DNA of 64,000 nucleotides, taken from contig NZ_CP045670.1 in the NCBI RefSeq assembly GCF_017161325.1, forward strand, positions 186,001-250,000, in the 5' to 3' direction. The DNA is from Treponema pedis. GTDB taxonomy: Bacteria; Spirochaetota; Spirochaetia; Treponematales; Treponemataceae. The translations under genes and the position numbers were made by a program. Below the pieces are notes generated by a model that saw only the letters and a list, made by a program, of their open reading frames with translations, did not search any database and was not told where the DNA came from. Numbering within the stretch: the first letter of the stretch is position 1; each line of letters begins with the position of its first letter. Positions 28,496 to 37,516 of the stretch are shown here, piece by piece.

Positions 28496-29371
28496 ATGAA
28501 ATCCATAATCCTGGCCGGAGGTGCCGGCACTCGTTTGTATCCGCTTACCAAAGCGGTATCAAAACAAATTTTACCCATGTATGATAAACCTATGATTTAT
28601 TATCCGCTTTCGGTTTTAATGCTGGCTGGTATCCGCGAAGTTTTAATAATTTCAACACCGCGTGATATAGTTCTTTTTAAGGAACTGTTCGGTTCAGGTG
28701 AGCACTTGGGTATGAAATTTGAATATGCAGTGCAGGATGCGCCGCGGGGTCTTGCCGATGCTTTTATTGTCGGAGAAAAATTTATCGGAACGGATTCTTG
28801 CGCTTTGGTGTTGGGCGATAATATTTTTTACGGCAGAGGTTTTTCAGGGATATTGGCGAATGCCGTTTCTACAATAAATTCTGAAGGCGGTGCCGTTATT
28901 TTCGGTTATTATGTAAAAGACCCTACCGCGTATGGGGTGGTTGAATTCGATGAAGGCGGGAAGGCATTAAATATAGAGGAAAAACCTAAAAACCCGAAAT
29001 CGAATTATGCCGTTCCCGGATTATATTTTTATGATAATAAGGTTATAGAAATTGCAAAGAATGTCAGGCCGTCTGCACGGGGCGAAATTGAAATCACTTC
29101 CGTAAATAATGCTTATCTTAAAGACGGTAAATTAAAGGTTGAAAAATTGGGCAGAGGAATGGCCTGGCTTGATACGGGTACTTATGACGGATTGTTGGAA
29201 GCTTCAAACTTTATCGCAACAATTCAAAAACGGCAGGGAATGTATGTTTCATGTATTGAAGAGATTGCATATTTAAAAAAATGGATAACACAAGAACAGC
29301 TTTTTAATTTGGCTTTAGAATATAAAAACGAATACGGCGAATACCTTAAATACATTGCGGAGAATTATTGA
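28496..29371 (+). CDS. rfbA: glucose-1-phosphate thymidylyltransferase
   Basis: A 291-residue Rml[21 protein letters not shown] at the start (nucleotide loop), [12 protein letters not shown], and [19 protein letters not shown] near 220-240. It makes dTDP-glucose from dTTP and glucose-1-phosphate. AAGGAG ribosome-binding site precedes the ATG. First of four genes of the dTDP-L-rhamnose set in the order rfbA-C-D-B; GC content is visibly higher than in the preceding glycosyltransferases. Confidence 0.95.
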   Translation: MKSIILAGGAGTRLYPLTKAVSKQILPMYDKPMIYYPLSVLMLAGIREVLIISTPRDIVLFKELFGSGEHLGMKFEYAVQDAPRGLADAFIVGEKFIGTDSCALVLGDNIFYGRGFSGILANAVSTINSEGGAVIFGYYVKDPTAYGVVEFDEGGKALNIEEKPKNPKSNYAVPGLYFYDNKVIEIAKNVRPSARGEIEITSVNNAYLKDGKLKVEKLGRGMAWLDTGTYDGLLEASNFIATIQKRQGMYVSCIEEIAYLKKWITQEQLFNLALEYKNEYGEYLKYIAENY

Positions 29372-29913
29372 TGCCTTGTACAATTACGAAATGTTCTATT
29401 GAAGGGCTTTATGAAATACAGCCTAAAATATTTTCGGACAACCGCGGATATTTTTTTGAAAGTTGGTCAAAACGTGATTTTGAAAATGCCGGAATACACT
29501 ACGATTTTGTGCAAGATAATCAATCGAAGTCGGTTAAAGGAGTATTGCGCGGTATTCATTTTCAAAAAAAATATCCGCAAGGCAAATTAGTTCGGGTATT
29601 GAGCGGTGAAGTATTTGATGTTGCCGTTGATATTAGGCCTTATTCTCGGACATTCGGAAAATGTCATACGGTTATTCTTTCCGCTGAAAAACAAAATCAG
29701 TTTTTTATCTCACCGGGTTTTGCACACGGTTTTTTAGTTTTAAGCGATGAAGCCGTTTTTGCATACAAGTGTACTGATTTTTATCATCCCGAAGATGAAG
29801 GAGGGATTATGTGGAATGACCCTGCACTCGGTATTACATGGCCTAAGCTGGATATTCCATATATCTTATCGGAAAAAGATACTAAGTATAATGCTTTTTC
29901 CGAGGAGTTTTAA
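29371..29913 (+). CDS. rfbC: dTDP-4-dehydrorhamnose 3,5-epimerase
   Basis: A 180-residue RmlC cupin: FFESWSKRDFE, then VLRGIHFQ with the catalytic histidine, and FISPGFAHGFLVL. The ATG at 29371 shares a base with the rfbA stop (TGATG); a TTG at 29368 would add one residue but is less likely. Third step of dTDP-rhamnose synthesis. Confidence 0.93.
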   Translation: MPCTITKCSIEGLYEIQPKIFSDNRGYFFESWSKRDFENAGIHYDFVQDNQSKSVKGVLRGIHFQKKYPQGKLVRVLSGEVFDVAVDIRPYSRTFGKCHTVILSAEKQNQFFISPGFAHGFLVLSDEAVFAYKCTDFYHPEDEGGIMWNDPALGITWPKLDIPYILSEKDTKYNAFSEEF

Positions 29914-30786
29914 ATGGTCTGGTTAATAGGCGCAAAGGGAATGCTCGCTTTTGAAATTGCGTCATTACTCAATAAAAATAATATCGAATGGGTCGGTTCC
30001 GATATCAATGCGGACATTACCGATAAAAAATCTTTAGAAAGATTTTGTGAAAGTAATTTTTTTAAAAACACATGCGATTGGATTATTAATTGTGCAGCCT
30101 ATACTGCCGTAGATAAAGCCGAAAACGAATCGGAAAAGGCTATGTTGATTAATGCAGATGCCTTATGTAATATTTCCGAAATTGTAAAACGGTGTAATGC
30201 CCGTCTTATTCACATTTCTACCGATTATGTATTTGACGGCAGTTCTTCAATCCCATATATCGAAACCGATAAAACTAATCCGCAAAGTGTTTACGGCAAA
30301 ACGAAGTTGCAAGGTGAATTAAATATTCAAAATAATTTAACCGAATTTTATATTATCCGGACTGCGTGGCTTTACGGAAAAAACGGACAAAATTTTGTTT
30401 CTACTATGATACGGCTTATGAATGAACGGTCGGAACTGTCGGTTGTGAATGATCAAATCGGAAGTCCCACCTATGCAAATGATTTAGCTAAAGTGATTGT
30501 AACCGTAATACGGGCAAATAAAAAAGAATATGGGATATATCATTATTCAAATGAAGGGCATATTTCTTGGTATGATTTTGCTTGTGAAATATATAAGCAG
30601 GGAAAAGAAATGGGGTTAATCAAAAACGATTGTTTGATTAAGTCTTGCACGAGTGCCGAATTCGTTCAAAAGGCAAAACGTCCTTCCTTTTCCTTATTGA
30701 ATAAAACAAAAATAAAAACGGTTTTCTCTCTTTCCGTTCCCGATTGGAAGGAAAGTTTATCCGGTTATTTAAAGGAGTTGGTCTAA
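29914..30786 (+). CDS. rfbD: dTDP-4-dehydrorhamnose reductase
   Basis: A 290-residue RmlD reductase. LIGAKGMLAFEIA is the nucleotide-binding turn, with A-K-G in place of the more common G-x-x-G-x-L pattern; NCAAYTAVDKAE, STDYVFDG, and Y-G-K-T-K at about 129-133 give the catalytic Tyr/Lys. Last step to dTDP-L-rhamnose. It starts directly after the rfbC stop. Confidence 0.93.
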   Translation: MVWLIGAKGMLAFEIASLLNKNNIEWVGSDINADITDKKSLERFCESNFFKNTCDWIINCAAYTAVDKAENESEKAMLINADALCNISEIVKRCNARLIHISTDYVFDGSSSIPYIETDKTNPQSVYGKTKLQGELNIQNNLTEFYIIRTAWLYGKNGQNFVSTMIRLMNERSELSVVNDQIGSPTYANDLAKVIVTVIRANKKEYGIYHYSNEGHISWYDFACEIYKQGKEMGLIKNDCLIKSCTSAEFVQKAKRPSFSLLNKTKIKTVFSLSVPDWKESLSGYLKELV

Positions 30787-31886
30787 TGCGGAATTTAAAA
30801 AATATTCTTATTACGGGAGGAGCCGGTTTTATCGGTTCTAATTTTATCCGAACCCTTTTAAAAGATAAAAAAGAATTTTCAGGTCGCGTTATAAATCTTG
30901 ATGCTCTTACCTATGCGGGAAATGCGTCAAGTCTTTCGGATATTGAAAAAGAATTCGGTTCATCGTCCGGGCATAACCGCTATGTTTTTATACACGGAAA
31001 TATCTGCGATAAAGAAGTCGTAGATAAAATATTCGGTGAATACAATATTGATACGGTTGTACATTTTGCGGCTGAAAGCCATGTTGACCGCTCCATTTTG
31101 GGGCCGGAAGTTTTTTTAAAAACAAACGTGTTCGGAACCTTTACGCTGCTTGAAACGGCAAAAAAATATTGGCAGCGTGAAGACGGTTTTATAAAAGACG
31201 GTGTGCTTTTTCATCATATCAGTACCGATGAAGTATACGGCTCTCTCGGTGCGGAAGGCTATTTTGAAGAAACGACCGCTTATGAGCCGCGCTCTCCGTA
31301 TTCTGCAAGCAAGGCCTCAAGCGACCATTTGGTAAAAGCTTACTTTCATACTTACGGACTTCCCGTTACGGTTTCCAATTGTTCTAATAATTACGGCCCT
31401 TTTCAATTTCCTGAAAAATTAATTCCTTTAATGATTTTAAATATGCTTGACGGGAAAAATCTTCCTGTGTACGGGGACGGTAAACAAATCCGCGATTGGA
31501 TTCATGTAAAAGACCATAATGAGGCGGTGTACTTAATTTTACAAAAGGGAAGGGCGGGAGAAACATATAATATCGGCGGCGAAAATGAATGGGAAAATAT
31601 TAGACTTTTGGATAAACTTATTGAAATTGTTTGTTTAAAAGCTCATCTTAATGCAGCTGACGTAAAAAAAACGATTACGCATGTAACCGATAGGCTCGGG
31701 CACGACCGCCGCTATGCAATAGACTGTACAAAAATAAAAAAGGAACTCGGCTGGACACGTTCTTTTAATTTTGAAGCCGGTCTTGCAGATACGGTAGATT
31801 GGTATTTACAAAATAAAACTTGGATTGAAAATGTCCGCTCAGGTGAATATCGTAACTGGATTGAAAAGAACTATACAAAACGGTAA
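30786..31886 (+). CDS. rfbB: dTDP-glucose 4,6-dehydratase
   Basis: A 366-residue RmlB: ILITGGAGFIGSNF at the start, HFAAESHVDRSI, HISTDEVYGSL, then Y-S-A-S-K with the catalytic Tyr/Lys. I chose the ATG at 30786, which overlaps the rfbD stop (TAATG) and has AAGGAG 7 bp upstream; an in-frame ATG at 30744 would add 14 residues that do not belong to the family. The gene is last in the glycan locus and is followed by a terminator at 31979. Confidence 0.94.
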   Translation: MRNLKNILITGGAGFIGSNFIRTLLKDKKEFSGRVINLDALTYAGNASSLSDIEKEFGSSSGHNRYVFIHGNICDKEVVDKIFGEYNIDTVVHFAAESHVDRSILGPEVFLKTNVFGTFTLLETAKKYWQREDGFIKDGVLFHHISTDEVYGSLGAEGYFEETTAYEPRSPYSASKASSDHLVKAYFHTYGLPVTVSNCSNNYGPFQFPEKLIPLMILNMLDGKNLPVYGDGKQIRDWIHVKDHNEAVYLILQKGRAGETYNIGGENEWENIRLLDKLIEIVCLKAHLNAADVKKTITHVTDRLGHDRRYAIDCTKIKKELGWTRSFNFEAGLADTVDWYLQNKTWIENVRSGEYRNWIEKNYTKR

Positions 31887-31978
31887 ATGCTTCCCGGCAA
31901 TTTTCTTACCTTGGATATGTTGTTCAAGTCCTTAATCCTTCCGTTTTTTGGCTGAAAAAATATAATTATAATCATATA

Positions 31979-32020
31979 AAAAAGGCGGCTTTGATTGTTA
32001 TGTCAAAGCCGCCTTTTTTT
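31979..32020. terminator. bidirectional rho-independent terminator
   Basis: Stem AAAGGCGGCTTTGA / TCAAAGCCGCCTTT, 14 bp and perfect, with an 8-base loop, flanked by A-rich sequence on the left and T-rich sequence on the right. It lies between the convergent rfbB and flcA-like genes and can serve both strands. Confidence 0.9.
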
Positions 32021-32031
32021 ATTCTATGTTC

Positions 32032-35000
32032 TTATCTGTCTTCTAACTGCTGCAAAACTTTTTCGTTTTCCAAGGTTTTCGGAATATCGCTGTAAATTTC
32101 CGGAGTAAAAAGCGAGCGCGGTTTTACAATATTTTGAATATTTGCATAAGCAAGGTTTACCGCTTTTGAGCGAATCATTGTTTCGGGATTTCTGTTTAAT
32201 GCGTCCCACGCTCTCGTAGATTCTCCCAATAAAGAAATAGCCCTTCCGTTTTTATTGGAATCTCCGTTTTGTACGGCAATCCTATTTAAAACCACTCCTA
32301 AATTATTTGCAGTTTGCATATAGTTTTCTACAAATTCCGCATGGTCAACCCGCGATTGCGGAAAAACAATTCCTTTTCTGATGCGCTCCGCCTCAAGCAA
32401 TTCCATAAGTCTTTCATAATAAGCTTGAGAAGCAAAATAATTTCCGCGTTTAAAAAGCACATTTCCGAATCCGTATAAAAGATTTCTGTCATTAGGTTTT
32501 TCGGTATATGCCAAGGTCATTGCAGTCATTGCGTCTATATAATTTTCTTTTTGGTAATGAATATAACCTATCCTGTATTGAATGGACGGTGTATTATTTA
32601 ATTCCTGACTTGCCTTTTCATACGCGTTTAAGGCGGAATCGTAATCGCCAGATACAAAATATGAAATGTCTCCGTAATCGGCATAAAGTTTTCCGATTAT
32701 ACTGCTGGGATAAATCCGTTTTTGAGCGGTGTAATCTTCATATTTTGAAAGAGCCTTTGCATAAATTTCTTGTGCCTCGTTATAGCGTTTATCGTTTGAA
32801 AGAAGCTCTCCGTAAAGCCGCATAGAGTCAAGCTCGCGTATTACTCTTTTTGGAGTCATTTTTATACTGTCTTGATAAAGTTTAACTGCCGTTTCCAAAT
32901 ATATCTTTGCGGCTTCCGGTTTATAATTATGAATAAAAAATCTTCCTAGATTATAATTTGCTTCAGGGCTTTCAGGAGCCGTTTTTATTGCTTTCTCTAA
33001 AAGTTCTCTAAGGTCTTCGATTTGACTTCTAAGTTTATCGGAATCCGACGGTTTAGGCTCGTATCGTTTTTCCAAAAGATAGCCGCTTAATTCTATTAAC
33101 TCATTTTTATCAAATTTTGTATTAAGAAAGTGTTCTTTTAACGGTAAGACTTCAGCTAAATTATCCGTGCGGATAAAGTACCGCATCATTCTTCCTAATA
33201 TGGTATTGTTTTCTCCGTACATATTTATAATTGAAACAAAGGTTTTTCTTGCATTTTCATACTTTTCAGAGTCTTCATCTGCCCAATCTAAATAAACATC
33301 GCCTAATGCAAGAAGTGCATTTTTATCGTTTATGTGATAGTCAAGTACACCTCGTTTTAAAACTTCTTCCGCTTTTTCATAATTTCTTAAATCGGTACTT
33401 AACATATCCGCATATTCAATTCCGCCTTGTACATCGTGATTAAAATCGAAAAGAAGCCTTTTATAAATCGCTTCGGCGGAAAGAAATTGTTTTTTTGCGC
33501 GGAAAGCGTTTGCAAATTTAAAATACCAGCTTCTTTTTTTCTTATATGTTCCCGCTTCATCGAAAAGTTTAATTGCATTTTCATATTGTTCGTTTTCAAT
33601 ACCTGCAAATCCGTTTTTATAAATTCCTTCTGCAGTTACCGGTTTATAAATAAACTGCCAGACAAGCACAAGTATTGAAAAAATCAAAATAGTCGTCATT
33701 GCGGTTAAAATTGCAGCAGGAAGAATTTTATGCATAAAGCGGTATTTAAAACTCTTCTTTTCTTTTTCATATTCATCGTAAGATTTTTTATCAAAACCTT
33801 TAGGAATTGTAATCGATTTTTCTAAAATGCCTTCGAGTTTAGCAGCAATTTTTTTAAGAGAAACACCGCTTATAATAAGGTGAACAATTTCCATCTTATT
33901 AAGTTCCGTGTCATCTCCGTTTGCAAGGTAGTCTTCAATTTCAAGCCGCACATTTAACGGGAATGAAGAAATGCGCTCTATAAGTTTCTCGTAATCGGCT
34001 TCGCTTATTGAAAGGGGAATTTTGCCTTCATATTCTTCTTCATTGATTGTCTTTTTTGAATCGAAGAATTTAAAACCCTTATCCGGTGAAAACTGTGTAA
34101 AACTTTCGGGAACGGAAAATTCATCCATTCCGCCGCCCATGTCGGTATTTAATACATCATCGTCTATTGCAAAGGCTGTATGCTCATCTAAATCGGGAAT
34201 ATCTATTCCGCTGAAATCCGGAGGAGCCGTTTGACTTGCGTTATAAGTTTCATTTTCGCTTGCAAGACTTCCTTCCGTTTCGGTATCCGAATAGTCCGTT
34301 TCTATTGAAGGAGTAAGGTCGCCTATATCGAAGTTTTCAAGCTGCACCGATGAAGGTTCGCCGCTTTTAAAATTTCCGCTTGTATCGGAAGAGTCCGTAT
34401 CGGGCATTTCGAAGTCTTCCAATCCGGACTCGCTTATATCGGGCACAGTAAAATTGCCTATGTCCGTATCTTCGGCAGTCGGGGAGGAAATTTCTTCAAC
34501 GTCGAGGTCTTCCAATCCCGAATCGGAAATATCGGGCATATCAAAACCGCTCGGTTCGGAAGTTTCGACATTACTGTAGACGTAATCTTCAGGTTCAATA
34601 TCCGTAGGCGGTAAATAATCTTCAGTTTCAGATACGGAAGTTAGGCTTTCGTCATCTTCTTCTTTAAGTTCTTCCGGTTCGTCGGCATCGCTTAGAGTTT
34701 CTATTTCAGGAATGTCTTTTTCGCCGAAGTCCGACTTTGTGTTTATAGGCTCATCTATGCTGAAATCCGGAAATGAGGAGTCTTCTTTATCGGGGTTTTT
34801 TCGGGCTTCTTCCACCATTTCGCCGAAGCCTGAAAGCAGAGCTTCAGGTACATCGGGAACATCGCTGTCCAAATCCGCCGTATTGTTTTTTTCATCTGCG
34901 GGATTTTTTTGATTTTCCTGTTCGCCGAAAGAGTCAAGGTTTAAACCTGAAACCATATCGTTAAATTTACCCGTATCCGGCTCGTCTTCTTCATCTCTTT

Positions 35001-35526
35001 CTTCCATAAAAAGAGAAATTTCCTGCATTTGATTATCTTTAGATTCCGAAGGACTTTCTATTGTTTCGCCGTTTTTTGAAAAAGCGTCAAAGGACGGCAT
35101 TTCAAAGGTATTTGAAAGGTCGGGGGTATCGGCCGGGCTGTCTAAGTTCGACGTTTCACGTATTTCAGGTATATCTTGTGATAAAACGGTGTCCTGTGAA
35201 AAATCGCCGATATTATCCAAATCGGTTAAATCGGGCAAACTTTCCGTATCGGTGTTCCGAATATCTTCGTTTTCTATATTATTAAAATCCGTTGGATTGT
35301 CTAAATCCGCAACTTTTTCTTTATCCGCCGCTTTATCTTCCTGTTTATCAAGATTGTCAAGAACTATGCCTCCTAATAAGTCGTCTACATTTACATCAGG
35401 AACGGGAGCTTCTTTCGGGAGCGGAATTTCTTCATATTTTTCGCCCCAATTAGCCATAATTTCAGGCTCATTTGCTATTCCCCTGAGTTCGTTTTTGAAT
35501 TTTTCAAGCTCTTTTATACCTGGCAT
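32032..35526 (-). CDS. flcA: FlcA-like periplasmic flagellar collar TPR protein
   Basis: A 1164-residue protein in three parts. Residues 1 to about 500 are a very acidic, low-complexity region rich in D/E/S/P, with near-repeats such as PDISDSGLEDL and PDISESGLEDF. A conserved block (LSISEADYEKLIERI to about 590) leads to one hydrophobic helix at about 600-625. The rest (to about 1140) is TPR repeats. This cytoplasmic-acidic/TM/TPR plan and the SEADYEKLIERISS region fit the spirochaete protein studied in Borrelia (BB0326, FlcA), which builds the motor collar and recruits stators. Assignment is by family memory, not alignment. It is a single gene facing the glycan locus. Confidence 0.7.
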   Translation of the reverse strand: MPGIKELEKFKNELRGIANEPEIMANWGEKYEEIPLPKEAPVPDVNVDDLLGGIVLDNLDKQEDKAADKEKVADLDNPTDFNNIENEDIRNTDTESLPDLTDLDNIGDFSQDTVLSQDIPEIRETSNLDSPADTPDLSNTFEMPSFDAFSKNGETIESPSESKDNQMQEISLFMEERDEEDEPDTGKFNDMVSGLNLDSFGEQENQKNPADEKNNTADLDSDVPDVPEALLSGFGEMVEEARKNPDKEDSSFPDFSIDEPINTKSDFGEKDIPEIETLSDADEPEELKEEDDESLTSVSETEDYLPPTDIEPEDYVYSNVETSEPSGFDMPDISDSGLEDLDVEEISSPTAEDTDIGNFTVPDISESGLEDFEMPDTDSSDTSGNFKSGEPSSVQLENFDIGDLTPSIETDYSDTETEGSLASENETYNASQTAPPDFSGIDIPDLDEHTAFAIDDDVLNTDMGGGMDEFSVPESFTQFSPDKGFKFFDSKKTINEEEYEGKIPLSISEADYEKLIERISSFPLNVRLEIEDYLANGDDTELNKMEIVHLIISGVSLKKIAAKLEGILEKSITIPKGFDKKSYDEYEKEKKSFKYRFMHKILPAAILTAMTTILIFSILVLVWQFIYKPVTAEGIYKNGFAGIENEQYENAIKLFDEAGTYKKKRSWYFKFANAFRAKKQFLSAEAIYKRLLFDFNHDVQGGIEYADMLSTDLRNYEKAEEVLKRGVLDYHINDKNALLALGDVYLDWADEDSEKYENARKTFVSIINMYGENNTILGRMMRYFIRTDNLAEVLPLKEHFLNTKFDKNELIELSGYLLEKRYEPKPSDSDKLRSQIEDLRELLEKAIKTAPESPEANYNLGRFFIHNYKPEAAKIYLETAVKLYQDSIKMTPKRVIRELDSMRLYGELLSNDKRYNEAQEIYAKALSKYEDYTAQKRIYPSSIIGKLYADYGDISYFVSGDYDSALNAYEKASQELNNTPSIQYRIGYIHYQKENYIDAMTAMTLAYTEKPNDRNLLYGFGNVLFKRGNYFASQAYYERLMELLEAERIRKGIVFPQSRVDHAEFVENYMQTANNLGVVLNRIAVQNGDSNKNGRAISLLGESTRAWDALNRNPETMIRSKAVNLAYANIQNIVKPRSLFTPEIYSDIPKTLENEKVLQQLEDR

Positions 35527-35739
35527 ATTTTATACCGACACCTCTCATAATATTTTCGGCGTATTTTTATAGGACTTGACAGTTATAACATAAATCCTTC
35601 GATTTTTCAACAGAATCCGTGCGTACATAACCTCAAGTTCGGCGCTTATTTTTCTTTTAGATTAAGGTCGTTTTTAAAAGTGATTTTATAAGTGCGGGAA
35701 AAATCCGTAATTGCATTGACGGTTCGGGCTGAGTGTAAT

Positions 35740-36618
35740 TTATTTTATTCCGAAAATCTTTTTTTGAAGCATTTTTCCCGTAGGCGAGCAGGCGAGCCCT
35801 CCTTCCGCGGTTTCACGTAAGGAAGCGGGCATTGAATCTCCTACTTTTTTCATCGTAAGAATTACTTCATCAACCGGTATGACGCTTTTTATTCCCGCAA
35901 GCGCAAGTTCCGCTGCGGTAAAGGCAAGGCTTACTCCGGAAGCGTTCCGTTTTACGCAGGGAACTTCAACCAAGCCGGCTACGGGGTCGCAGACCAGACC
36001 TAAAATACATTTAATTGCAATTGCCGCCGCATTTGATACCATTTCGGGATTTCCCCCGCAAAGTTCCACTACGGCTCCTGCCGCCATTGCGGAAGCCGAA
36101 CCGCATTCGGCTTGACAGCCTCCTTCCGCCCCTGAGATTGATGCCGAATTCGCAATTACCATGCCTATAGCTCCTGCCGTAAAAAGCGACATAACCGCAT
36201 CTTCTTTTTTTACGTCTTTTGTTTTCAGTACGGCTCCTATTGCTCCCGGTAATATACCGCAAGAACCTGCCGTAGGGGCGGCTACGATTTTTCCCATTGA
36301 AGCGTTTAATTCCGAAACCGCCATTGCCATTCGTATTCCGTTTGCCAAAAGCGGGCCGCAAAGGGCTGTCCCGTTTTCGGAGCGTTCGTAAATTTTATAT
36401 GCATCGCCGCCCGTTAATCCGCTTGTAGAGCGTATATCGGGATTCGTTCCTTTTTCTATTGAATCAAGCATTACGTTTAAATGTTCTTTCATTCTGTCAA
36501 AACATTTTTCTTTCGTTTCTTCGAGGGAGGCGCTTTGGTCGTCTAAGATTATATCCGAAATCCGTACGTTCTTTTTTACGGCAAGGTTTACAAGTTCCTG
36601 TATAGTTTTATATTCCAT
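35740..36618 (-). CDS. sdaAA: L-serine dehydratase alpha subunit, Fe-S type
   Basis: A 292-residue SdaA alpha chain with the cysteines expected to bind a 4Fe-4S cluster: AGSCG (about 118-122), GGCQAECG, LVCDPVAG and EVPC. It deaminates serine to pyruvate and ammonia with the beta subunit, encoded just upstream on the same strand with a 48 bp gap. Amino-acid fermentation of this kind suits oral treponemes. Intact. Confidence 0.92.
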   Translation of the reverse strand: MEYKTIQELVNLAVKKNVRISDIILDDQSASLEETKEKCFDRMKEHLNVMLDSIEKGTNPDIRSTSGLTGGDAYKIYERSENGTALCGPLLANGIRMAMAVSELNASMGKIVAAPTAGSCGILPGAIGAVLKTKDVKKEDAVMSLFTAGAIGMVIANSASISGAEGGCQAECGSASAMAAGAVVELCGGNPEMVSNAAAIAIKCILGLVCDPVAGLVEVPCVKRNASGVSLAFTAAELALAGIKSVIPVDEVILTMKKVGDSMPASLRETAEGGLACSPTGKMLQKKIFGIK

Positions 36619-36666
36619 TTGTGTATATACTCCATATTCTTGTCAAAAAAGTTATCTTAAAGATTT

Positions 36667-37329
36667 TTAAACGGGCTGGATAAGTATGGCATCGTAAACA
36701 TTATCTATTTTAAGTATATCTTCCTTAACGGTGCTGTCCACGCTTAGTCCGTCCATCTGAAGGCACATAGTTGCGGTTCCGCCGCGGTAATCTCTTCCGA
36801 TATGAATTTGCGAAATGTTTATCCTGTGTCGGGCGGTTATCGAAGTTATAGCGGCAATTCTTCCGGGAATATCGCTGTATTCCACTACCAGAGTCGGGCT
36901 TTTTCCGGTAATTTCGACTTGTTTTCCGTTAATTTCGGTAATAATAATATTTCCGCCGCCTATGGAAGAGCCTTTAACGGACAGTTTTTTTCCGTCTATT
37001 CCTTTAACTTCTATAAAAGCGGTGTTGGGGTGAGCGTTTGAAAGCTCTATTGTTTCAAATTTTATATTTAAACCCTGCTCTTTTGCAAGAGTAAGGCTGT
37101 TTCTTATACGTTCATTGTCGGGCTTCATTCCCATAATACCTGCGGCTATGGCTCTATCGGTGCCGTGTCCCTTATATGTATGAGCAAAGGAGCCGTGCAG
37201 ATAAACACGGGCTTCTACGGCAGGTTCGGCCAATAACATGCGCGTTAAGTATCCTATACGCACCGCTCCCGCCGTATGCGAGCTTGAAGGACCTATCATA
37301 ACAGGTCCGATGATATCGAAAATATCCAT
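36667..37329 (-). CDS. sdaAB: L-serine dehydratase beta subunit
   Basis: A 220-residue SdaA beta chain: DIIGPVMIGPSSSHTAGAVRIG at the start (serine-binding SSSHT) and an ACT domain from about residue 148 (PGRIAAITSI, MCLQMDG). Its ATG at 37329 is only about 12 bases from a consensus -10 box, so the mRNA should be leaderless or nearly so. First of the two-gene operon with the alpha subunit. Confidence 0.92.
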   Translation of the reverse strand: MDIFDIIGPVMIGPSSSHTAGAVRIGYLTRMLLAEPAVEARVYLHGSFAHTYKGHGTDRAIAAGIMGMKPDNERIRNSLTLAKEQGLNIKFETIELSNAHPNTAFIEVKGIDGKKLSVKGSSIGGGNIIITEINGKQVEITGKSPTLVVEYSDIPGRIAAITSITARHRINISQIHIGRDYRGGTATMCLQMDGLSVDSTVKEDILKIDNVYDAILIQPV

Positions 37330-37340
37330 AAGTAAAAAAT

Positions 37341-37369
37341 ATTATATTTAAAAAAAATATGCAAGTCAA
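37341..37369 (-). promoter_or_regulatory. sigma-70-type promoter of sdaAB
   Basis: On the minus strand, TTGACT, a 17-base spacer and TATAAT. The predicted start point is within about 5 bases of the sdaAB ATG, leaving no room for a Shine-Dalgarno sequence. Confidence 0.75.
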
Positions 37370-37516
37370 GCGGTGAATTATTTAATTAACGAAGAGGGGA
37401 GATAGTTTTGTTTTTTTATTATAAGGCTCTTTTTTTTTTTATAAAGAATGATATAATTTGCCTCTGTCTTTTAATTTATGTAAAGATAATCGAATTAAAG
37501 ATGAGGAATTGTAATT

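Noticed and set aside
32508-35572. Plus-strand frames of 60-127 codons inside the flcA-like gene
   Set aside because: They mirror the acidic D/E/S-rich coding strand of the long minus-strand gene and show no family motif or start signal.
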